A DNA stretch of 6,201 nucleotides, taken from positions 1 to 6,201 of the forward strand of contig JAGLMJ010000070.1 of assembly GCA_023140095.1 (NCBI GenBank). Reading direction: 5' to 3'. The stretch's first letter is position 1. Each line of letters starts with the position of its first letter. Below the pieces are notes generated by a model, which worked only from the letters and a program-made list of their open reading frames with translations, had not been told where the DNA came from and made no database searches. This document shows, one piece after another, positions 1 to 5,377 of this stretch. The translations under genes were made by a program, and so were the position numbers. Source of the DNA: Candidatus Omnitrophota bacterium. GTDB taxonomy: Bacteria; Omnitrophota; Koll11; Zapsychrales; Zapsychraceae.

Positions 1-159
1 TTTAACCACCGGAAAATCTCATTAAGAACCAGTATAACCGCTGTTTTTAGTCTCTTCCAAAAATCTTCCTTCTTGACGGTTATTACGCCAAATCGATAGG
101 CTGTTTGTGATCAAAGAACCGGGTGAATGCCCTTAAGTTTTGAGAGAGGAGTACTTCCA

Positions 160-1737
160 ATGGAGAATGAAATAAATATATATACACAAAGCGTTTTAAG
201 TTGGCTGATTTTTGCCGGAGTTTTTTTCGCCGGATATTTACTAAGGTGGTTTTTTGCCGGACAAAAGCTCAGGGCGGCTGAGACAAAGGCCAAGGCTTTG
301 AAGGATTCTGCCCAAAAAGACGCCGATCACAGGCGAAAAGAAGCCGAATTGCAGGGGAAAGACCTGATGATCAAATTGCGTCAGGATTTTGAGAGGGAAA
401 CAAAAGACCGCCGCGAAGAAGTCGTCAGCAACGAGAAGCGTCTGCAGCAAAGAGAAGAAAATCTGGACAAGCGCCTCGACTTGCTGGAACGCAAGGAAAA
501 AGATATTAATCAGCGTTTAGAAGAGTTAAAGAACAATGAAGTGAATGTTCAAGAAAAGACCGGAGAGCTTGATAAATTGATCGAAGAAGAAAAACAGAGG
601 CTTCAGAAGATCTCTTCGATGAACGAGGATGAGGCAAAAAATCTTCTTCTTTCACGCGTTGATGAGGAACTGCTTCAGGAAAAGGCCCTGCGTATCCGGC
701 AAATGGAAGAAGAGATCAAAGATAAGGTCGATAAAAAAGCCCGTAATATCATTGGGACCGCGATACAGAGATGTTCTTCCGAGCACACAGCGACTTCAAC
801 GGTTACGGTCGTGATGCTTCCTAGCGATGAAATGAAAGGGAGGATTATCGGCAGGGAAGGGAGGAATATTCGCGCCCTTGAAGCGGCTGCGGGTGTCGAT
901 ATTATTATTGATGATACTCCGGAGGCGGTGACGATCTCAGGGTTTGATATGTTCCGACGAGAGATCGCGAAGATCGCTTTAGAGAACCTTATTGCCGATG
1001 GGCGTATCCATCCTGGCCGTATCGAAGAAGTTGTGGAGAAAGCCAAAAAAGAGATGGATACGATTATCAAAGAGGAAGGCGAGAAAGCCGCTTTTGACCT
1101 GGGTATCCACGGGATGCATGCGGAACTTTTAAAACTGGTAGGGCGCCTTAAATTCAGGACAAGTTATGGCCAAAACGGTCTTCAGCATACCAAGGAAGTT
1201 GCCATGCTCATTGGATCAATGGCCTCACAGGTGGGGTTGGATTCAAAGATGGCTATGCGGGCCGGGCTTCTTCACGATATTGGAAAAGTTGTCAGTCAGG
1301 ACGTTGAAGAAGGAACGCATGCCGTTGTGGGCGGGAGCTTATGCCGTAAATATGGCGAACCGGAAGATGTCGCGAATGCCGTCGAGTCTCATCATGAGGA
1401 AGTTGAGATGGTCTCGATCTATGGAACTCTTGTGTGTGCGGCGGATGCCATAAGTGCGGCGCGTCCCGGCGCACGGGCGGAAACTTTGGAAACGTATGTT
1501 AAGCGCCTGGAAAGTCTTGAGAAGATCGCCAATTCATTCAAAGGGGTCAGCAAGACGTATGCATTGCAGGCAGGCAGGGAGATCCGTGTTATCGTCGATC
1601 CTGAGAAGATCAATGACGACGAGTCCATTGTTATGGCAAGGGATATTCGCAAGAAGATCGAGGAGGGGATGGAATATCCCGGACAGATCAAAGTGATTGT
1701 CCTGCGTGAAAAACGGGCCGTGGAATTTGCTAAGTAA
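160..1737 (+). CDS. rny: Ribonuclease Y, membrane-anchored endoribonuclease
   Basis: RNase Y makes initiating endonucleolytic cuts in mRNA and is a membrane-bound organiser of RNA decay in bacteria that use it in place of RNase E. The 525-residue product has the full family layout. One N-terminal membrane segment lies at about residues 12-33. A long charged coiled coil rich in Glu, Lys, Arg and Gln spans about 40-185. A KH RNA-binding domain at about 205-270 has the GxxG loop G231-R-E-G234. The HD domain at about 340-435 has the catalytic His372-Asp373 pair and a downstream HHEE at 411-414. The C-terminus ends in the conserved [10 protein letters not shown], so the gene is complete. I chose the ATG at 160 because AGAGGAG (145-151) sits 8 bases upstream. 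An in-frame ATG at 127 would add 11 residues but lacks a ribosome site. ymdB follows after 26 bases, as in Bacillus. Confidence 0.97.
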   Translation: MENEINIYTQSVLSWLIFAGVFFAGYLLRWFFAGQKLRAAETKAKALKDSAQKDADHRRKEAELQGKDLMIKLRQDFERETKDRREEVVSNEKRLQQREENLDKRLDLLERKEKDINQRLEELKNNEVNVQEKTGELDKLIEEEKQRLQKISSMNEDEAKNLLLSRVDEELLQEKALRIRQMEEEIKDKVDKKARNIIGTAIQRCSSEHTATSTVTVVMLPSDEMKGRIIGREGRNIRALEAAAGVDIIIDDTPEAVTISGFDMFRREIAKIALENLIADGRIHPGRIEEVVEKAKKEMDTIIKEEGEKAAFDLGIHGMHAELLKLVGRLKFRTSYGQNGLQHTKEVAMLIGSMASQVGLDSKMAMRAGLLHDIGKVVSQDVEEGTHAVVGGSLCRKYGEPEDVANAVESHHEEVEMVSIYGTLVCAADAISAARPGARAETLETYVKRLESLEKIANSFKGVSKTYALQAGREIRVIVDPEKINDDESIVMARDIRKKIEEGMEYPGQIKVIVLREKRAVEFAK

Positions 1738-1763
1738 ATAAAAGAATCAAAGAGATAAAAAAT

Positions 1764-2582
1764 ATGAATATTCTATGCATTGGTGATGTTGTCGGAAAAC
1801 CCGGGCGCCATGCGGTGCGAGGGCTTCTGGAGGGCTTGAAGAAAAAGTTTAGCATTAATCTTGTGATCGTCAATGTTGAAAACACCGCCGGAGGATCAGG
1901 CGTTACTTCCAAGATCGCTAAACAGTTTTTTGAAATGGGATGCGACGTTTTGACGTCAGGGGACCATATATGGGACCAGAAAGAATTGGAAGAATATCTT
2001 AACGAGGAAGAGTTTCTCTTAAGGCCGGCTAATTTCCCGGAAGGAGCTCCCGGAAGGGGATGGTGCATCAAAACAACGGCCGCTGGAGTTAAGGTCGGGG
2101 TGGTTAACATGATGGGGCGCGTTTTCATGCGCTATCAGGTTAATTGCCCGTTCCGCGCTGTCGATGCGATCCTTGAGGAGATCAGACAAGAGACGCCGAA
2201 CATTATTGTTGATATGCACGCGGAAACGACCAGTGAAAAGGTTGCCATGGGGCATTATGTTGATGGGCGTGTTTCAGGGGTCTTCGGAACGCATACGCAT
2301 ATCCAAACGGCAGATGAAAAGGTTTTGCCGGAAGGAACCGCGTATATTACAGACTTAGGAATGACAGGCCCATATGATTCGGTTATTGGGCAAAAAAAAG
2401 AAAATATTATCCGGCGGTTTTTGACAAGTCTTCCTTTACGGTTTCATGTGGCTGAGGGGGATGTCAAATTGCATGGCGCCGTGATCGAAATAGATGAACA
2501 AACAGGTAAGGCTTGCCGCATTGTGCGTATTCAAAAAGCATTTGACGGTCTTCAGGATCAAACGGAGACGCGGGAAAACTAA
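1764..2582 (+). CDS. ymdB: YmdB-family metallophosphoesterase (TIGR00282), likely 2',3'-cyclic nucleotide phosphodiesterase
   Basis: The 272-residue protein matches the YmdB/DR1281 family along its whole length (Bacillus YmdB is about 264 residues). These dinuclear-metal enzymes hydrolyse 2',3'-cAMP-type cyclic nucleotides. In Bacillus, YmdB affects biofilm and motility choices and is encoded next to rny. Visible metal or catalytic residues are Asp8 in GDVVGKPG, Glu39-Asn40 in VNVENTAGG, His68, His152 in DMHAETTSEK, and His177 and His179 in GTHTHIQTAD. The conserved GMTGPYDSVIG follows at about 198-208. One difference stands out: the usual GNH metal motif reads G66-D67-H68. The ATG at 1764 has only a weak purine stretch upstream (AGAG at 1751-1754), which fits translation within an rny operon. 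A cytosolic role in RNA or nucleotide turnover is inferred from family and context. Confidence 0.93.
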   Translation: MNILCIGDVVGKPGRHAVRGLLEGLKKKFSINLVIVNVENTAGGSGVTSKIAKQFFEMGCDVLTSGDHIWDQKELEEYLNEEEFLLRPANFPEGAPGRGWCIKTTAAGVKVGVVNMMGRVFMRYQVNCPFRAVDAILEEIRQETPNIIVDMHAETTSEKVAMGHYVDGRVSGVFGTHTHIQTADEKVLPEGTAYITDLGMTGPYDSVIGQKKENIIRRFLTSLPLRFHVAEGDVKLHGAVIEIDEQTGKACRIVRIQKAFDGLQDQTETREN

Positions 2583-2590
2583 AAACATAT

Positions 2591-2624
2591 TTGACTTGTT
2601 GTAAAAGGCATACTGTATTATAAT
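2591..2624 (+). promoter_or_regulatory. Probable sigma-70-type promoter for the PilZ gene
   Basis: A perfect TATAAT box lies at 2619-2624, 65 bases before the PilZ start. The best -35 match, TTGACT at 2591-2596, is too far away (22 bases). TTGTTG at 2596-2601 has the ideal 17-base spacer but matches the consensus at only three of six positions. The -10 box is convincing and the -35 is not. Its place between ymdB and PilZ, with no terminator hairpin visible after ymdB, suggests extra transcription starting about 2631. Confidence 0.45.
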
Positions 2625-2688
2625 CCAAGAAGTTGTGAATCATAATGAATAGAGTATAGAATCTAGATTGAGCTTTAAGGAGGAGTCA

Positions 2689-3072
2689 ATGGGAGATTGG
2701 GAAGGGTTAAACAGAAGAAAATTTCCACGGGTTAATTATCCTTGTTTGGTTGTTATTCGTAATAATACTGAAAATGGCGATAAAAATAATGTTATTTTAA
2801 CGCACACAGACAATGTCGGCATCGGAGGCGTCTGTGTTGTTTTAAAGCAGGACGTCAAGATGTTCTGTGAAGTTGAACTTGAATTAGACCTGCTGGATCT
2901 AGGCGAACATATTTGCTGTAACGGAAAAGTCGTTTGGAATGTTCAACGGCAGAGTGAAGCGCCGGAAAAACCGTTATTTTCTGATATTGGCATTGAATTT
3001 ATTGATATTGAAGACGGAGACCAAAAACGTTTGGAACGCATTGTTGAGCGTCTAGTAAAAAACAGTGCATAA
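2689..3072 (+). CDS. Single-domain PilZ protein, putative c-di-GMP receptor
   Basis: This 127-residue protein is little more than one PilZ domain, a beta-barrel that binds the second messenger c-di-GMP. The N-terminal arginine motif is R10-K-F-P-R14 (RxxxR) in NRRKFPRVNYP. The second motif, normally D/N-x-S-x-x-G, reads N42-V-G44-I-G-G47, so glycine replaces the usual serine. A beta-rich stretch with VVWNVQR and a DIGIEFIDI strand follow, and a short helix with Lys and Arg ends the protein. No membrane segment or extra output domain is visible, so it would act by binding a partner protein that cannot be named here. The start at 2689 is set by a strong AAGGAGGAG (2677-2685). An in-frame TTG at 2668 lies upstream of that site and is unlikely. 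It probably has its own promoter and is not clearly tied in function to its neighbours. Confidence 0.85.
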   Translation: MGDWEGLNRRKFPRVNYPCLVVIRNNTENGDKNNVILTHTDNVGIGGVCVVLKQDVKMFCEVELELDLLDLGEHICCNGKVVWNVQRQSEAPEKPLFSDIGIEFIDIEDGDQKRLERIVERLVKNSA

Positions 3073-3312
3073 AATTTAAGCACAGAATGCTTCTAGCTCA
3101 TTGTAACGTTGATTCGTGATACACTTCTGTTACGATGTGCTCGCCATACCCTTCAAAAGGATTTATTCAGCTTCAAAGATCGTCCATCCGTTTATATTAG
3201 CGGCTTTTGTCATGTCAAAGAAAGCCGAGATCTCCGATTCCATAAAGACTAACAAACATATAACTATTTTAAAAGAAACGCTCTTTTACCCCTGTTTATC
3301 TAGGATAATGAA

Positions 3313-4644
3313 ATGGCCAAAGTAAGATTTGCACCAAGCCCGACAGGATATTTGCATATAGGCGGCGCCCGCACAGCGCTGTTCAATTGGATGTACGCAA
3401 AGTCCGTCGGAGGGGCATTTGTTTTACGCATTGAGGATACGGACCGGCAGAGGTCCAAAAAAGAATTCGAAGAAGAAATACTGGACAGCATGAAATGGCT
3501 CGGGCTTGATTGGGATGAGGTCTATTATCAAAGCCGGAGATTCGATCTCTACCGTGAGCGCGCTCAAAAACTTTTGGAAGAAGGCAAGGCCTACAAGCAA
3601 GGAGGGGCCATTCTTCTTAAAATGCTTCCCCAAGAGATCAAGGTTTATGATCTTATCCGGGGGGAGATATCTTTCGATACCGCTAATTTTATCGTATGTA
3701 ACGACGAAGGCGAGCCCATCCTGGATAAAGACGGGAACACTTCTTTAAAAGATGAGGTGCTCATTAAAGACGATGGGTCTCCGGCGTATAACTTTTGCTG
3801 TGTCGTGGACGATGTTCTTATGGGCATTACGCACGTCATCCGCGGCGAGGATCATCTTTCGAATACTCCAAGACAGATCGTGATCTATCAAGCCTTGGGG
3901 TTCAATCTTCCTAAGTTTGCACATCTGTCTTTAATTATGGATGAAGGCGGAGGGCGTCTCTCTAAAAGGACCGGGGCGGTTGCCGTGAGCGATTATCGCG
4001 AGCAGGGTTTTTTGCCGGAGGCGTTAATTAATTACTTAATGCTTTTAGGATGGTCGCCGGGCGGAAATCAGGAAATGATGAGTCTCTCATCGGCTGTTAA
4101 GAAATTCTCCATAAAGAAGGTCAATAAAGCGGCGGCGGCATTTTCAATGGATAAATTGAGATGGCTCAACAATCAGCATATCAAACAGGCGGATACAGAA
4201 CGTCTTGTGGATTTGATGATCCCCTTTTTGAAAGAAAAAAAGTATATTCAAGAGGATTTTGATAGGCAAAGAATAAAAAATAGTGTAAACTTATTTAAAG
4301 GGCGGATGGATACGTTCCTTGATTTTCTCCAGCGGGCTGATTTTGTTTTTATTGACGAGCTCAAAATAGACAAGGAAGCCTTTGCGAAGCATCTTTCGCA
4401 AAACAGGGAAAAAGAATTCCGCCTTTTAAGTGAGAGGTTCGCTCAAGCAGAGCCTTTTGATGTGGCCACGACGGAGAAAGTCTTCAGGGGGCTTGTAGAG
4501 GAGTTAGGCATCAAAGCGTCAGACCTTGTCCATCCGGTACGCGTTGCGATTACGGGGCGCGATGTCGGGCCGGGACTTTTTGAAACGGTCGTTCTTTTAG
4601 GAAAAGAAAAGACAGTTGAAAGGTTAGCGAAAGTTTTTCGATAG
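3313..4644 (+). CDS. gltX: Glutamyl-tRNA synthetase, compact form without the zinc-binding insertion
   Basis: This class I synthetase attaches glutamate to tRNA-Glu and, in many bacteria, also to tRNA-Gln. The N-terminal APSPTGYLHIGGART carries the HIGH-equivalent motif (H15-I-G-G18). The KMSKS-equivalent is R215-L-S-K-R219, and YNFCCVVDD followed by VIRGEDHLSNTPRQ marks the catalytic core. The C-terminal anticodon-binding part ends in VAITGRDVGPGLFE and is intact. The length, 443 residues, is below the usual 470-490. After KAYK (to residue 95) the roughly 38 residues that carry the zinc-binding Cys and His ligands in the E. coli enzyme are missing. Shortly after, about 127-148 holds an acidic insertion (around EPILDKDG). 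The ATG at 3313 has AGGA (3302-3305) 7 bases upstream. A lipoprotein gene and tRNA-Gln follow. Whether it is non-discriminating cannot be read directly from the sequence. Confidence 0.96.
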   Translation: MAKVRFAPSPTGYLHIGGARTALFNWMYAKSVGGAFVLRIEDTDRQRSKKEFEEEILDSMKWLGLDWDEVYYQSRRFDLYRERAQKLLEEGKAYKQGGAILLKMLPQEIKVYDLIRGEISFDTANFIVCNDEGEPILDKDGNTSLKDEVLIKDDGSPAYNFCCVVDDVLMGITHVIRGEDHLSNTPRQIVIYQALGFNLPKFAHLSLIMDEGGGRLSKRTGAVAVSDYREQGFLPEALINYLMLLGWSPGGNQEMMSLSSAVKKFSIKKVNKAAAAFSMDKLRWLNNQHIKQADTERLVDLMIPFLKEKKYIQEDFDRQRIKNSVNLFKGRMDTFLDFLQRADFVFIDELKIDKEAFAKHLSQNREKEFRLLSERFAQAEPFDVATTEKVFRGLVEELGIKASDLVHPVRVAITGRDVGPGLFETVVLLGKEKTVERLAKVFR

Positions 4645-4682
4645 GAAAGGTTTGTAAGCTTTTAATGACTATGGAGGTCTTT

Positions 4683-4856
4683 ATGCGTTCAAAAATATTT
4701 CTTATCAGTGTGTTAGGGTTGATATTGTTTATGCAGGGGTGCAGCACTCTTAAAAAATCTACAAAAGGAGCCGCAAAAGGGGCTAAAGAGGGGTTTAAAG
4801 AAGACTGGGAAGCCATTCAGGAAGTCGATGGCTGGATGAGGGAGCATTTGTGGTAA
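4683..4856 (+). CDS. Small putative lipoprotein of unknown function
   Basis: I do not recognise a named family. The 57-residue product starts with Met-Arg-Ser-Lys, then a hydrophobic stretch (residues 5-17), then Met-Gln-Gly-Cys20-Ser, a plausible lipobox. After lipid attachment at Cys20 the mature peptide would be only about 38 residues. It has a Lys/Gly/Ala-rich segment with spaced glycines (KGAAKGAKEG, about 28-37), then an acidic segment with Trp (EDWEAIQEVDGW), and ends in REHLW. The start at 4683 is chosen because GGAGGT (4673-4678) lies 4 bases upstream. Earlier in-frame ATGs at 4665 and 4671 have no ribosome site, and the second overlaps it. It lies 38 bases after gltX with no terminator between, so it is probably co-transcribed. 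It may act in the envelope, but no role can be assigned. Confidence 0.75.
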   Translation: MRSKIFLISVLGLILFMQGCSTLKKSTKGAAKGAKEGFKEDWEAIQEVDGWMREHLW

Positions 4857-4902
4857 TGAGCATTGTTTTGCGGAGAGATTTCTTTATGAGTGATATTTTT
4901 AT

Positions 4903-4953
4903 TTTTGCCCTGTTCCGATCTTGATCAATTCTTTCGGGCGGGGCAAAATTTTT
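4903..4953 (+). terminator. Intrinsic terminator after the gltX-lipoprotein unit
   Basis: A 10-bp stem (4903-4912 with 4939-4948, one G-T pair) is extended inside by CCGA/TCGG (4915-4918 with 4934-4937) and followed at once by five T residues (4949-4953). This is the standard form of a Rho-independent terminator. It ends 21 bases before tRNA-Gln. Seven pairs of its stem are identical to the acceptor stem of that tRNA. Confidence 0.75.
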
Positions 4954-4974
4954 CTAAATAAAAATAAGGAAATT

Positions 4975-5049
4975 TGCCCTGTCGTCTAATTGGTAGGACG
5001 CAAGATTCTGGTTCTTGTAGTTTTGGTTCGAGTCCAAGCGGGGCAGCCA
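4975..5049 (+). tRNA. trnQ: tRNA-Gln, anticodon CUG
   Basis: The cloverleaf can be drawn completely. The acceptor is TGCCCTG (4975-4981) with CGGGGCA (5039-5045). The D-arm is GTCT/GGAC (4984-4987 with 4996-4999) around a loop with GG. The anticodon arm is CAAGA/TCTTG (5001-5005 with 5013-5017) around TTCTGGT, with anticodon CTG at 5008-5010 reading CAG codons. The T-arm has the TTCGAGT loop at 5027-5033. The discriminator is G5046 and CCA is encoded at 5047-5049. The first pair is U1-A72, a known hallmark of bacterial tRNA-Gln that is recognised by the GatCAB amidotransferase. No good promoter is visible just upstream, and an intrinsic terminator separates it from the lipoprotein gene. How it is transcribed is therefore unclear. 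Confidence 0.97.
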
Positions 5050-5054
5050 CACAA

Positions 5055-5080
5055 ATCTCTCGAACTTCGGGTAGAGAGAT
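5055..5080 (+). repeat. Hairpin just after tRNA-Gln, 7-bp stem
   Basis: ATCTCTC (5055-5061) pairs with GAGAGAT (5074-5080). The 12-base loop contains CTTCGG, a very stable UUCG tetraloop with its closing C-G pair. No T run follows. It starts 6 bases after the tRNA CCA and may protect or help process the tRNA 3' trailer. This role is inferred. Confidence 0.5.
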
Positions 5081-5083
5081 ACA

Positions 5084-5118
5084 AATCATCCTGATTGGCG
5101 TTGCCGGTCAGGATGATT
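5084..5118 (+). repeat. Strong palindromic hairpin, 16-bp stem with 3-base loop
   Basis: Bases 5084-5099 pair without gaps with 5103-5118 around the triloop GTT. Fourteen pairs are Watson-Crick and two adjacent pairs are G-T (5095 and 5096 with 5107 and 5106). The wobbles are tolerated only in the plus-strand RNA; the minus strand would have A-C mismatches there. This points to a function in a transcript reading out of the tRNA. No T run follows (CTATGTCC), so it is not a textbook terminator, although it could still end or stabilise the tRNA transcript. A REP-like or element-end hairpin is the alternative. Confidence 0.65.
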
Positions 5119-5377
5119 CTATGTCCGCACGTGTCAAACACTTACACCGCTTTAAATCTTCGCTTTAAAACCTTTCAAGAAAGTGTTTAAACTTAGCTGT
5201 GCTCTCGGCCCGATCTCGTCGGAATTACTCTGTTTCTTATCTCTCTATCTCTGATTTGCGGTTTAGTAAAGGACCCGCAGTAAAGCGAATTTAAGCGTTA
5301 TTTGAGATAATTAGACCAGTTTATAGGCGCCTTTACTAGGAAATGGTAAGTCTTGGTAATTTAAAATAGAGAGAGGA
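5119..5377. other. Non-coding, repeat-rich stretch between tRNA region and serine recombinase
   Basis: I find no credible gene here. It holds several short symmetric sequences. AAACACTT (5136-5143) is inverted as AAGTGTTT (5181-5188). Between these is a direct repeat of CGCTTTAAA (5148-5156 and 5161-5169). A partial inverse of that repeat lies at 5281-5297. TAGTAAAGG (5264-5272) is inverted as CCTTTACTA (5330-5338). TGCGG and CCGCA (5257-5261 and 5275-5279) form a small hairpin. The stretch lies past the 3' end of the recombinase gene, where a recombination half-site or element end is possible but not shown. Confidence 0.5.

Noticed and set aside
73..100. Possible promoter TTGACG with GATAGG
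   Set aside because: The -35 is good (5 of 6) but the -10 matches only 3 of 6, and it overlaps the possible leader fold.
127..159. Upstream in-frame ATG for rny at 127
   Set aside because: No ribosome site before it, and the added 11 residues cover the Shine-Dalgarno sequence of the ATG at 160. RNase Y proteins normally begin just before the membrane segment.
2668..2688. TTG start for the PilZ gene
   Set aside because: It precedes the strong ribosome site at 2677-2685, which points to the ATG at 2689.
3078..3092. Small hairpin AAGCA/TGCTT after the PilZ gene as a terminator
   Set aside because: Only 5 bp and no T run follows.
3201..3227. Hairpin CGGCTTT/AAAGCCG before gltX as a regulatory leader
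   Set aside because: 7-bp stem with a 13-base loop, no T run, no known leader motif such as a T-box; may be chance.
3259..3264. TATAAC as a -10 box for gltX
   Set aside because: No acceptable -35 at 16-18 bases upstream.
3116..3325. 69-codon open frame between PilZ and gltX
   Set aside because: GTG start without a ribosome site, no recognisable motif, and it runs into gltX in another frame.
4974..5168. 64-codon open frame over the tRNA
   Set aside because: It crosses the tRNA-Gln and the hairpins; its open frame follows from these structures and no coding motif is seen.
5210..5222. CCGA/TCGG hairpin with CCGATCT shared with the terminator loop
   Set aside because: The shared string is only 7 bases and the stem only 4; likely chance.
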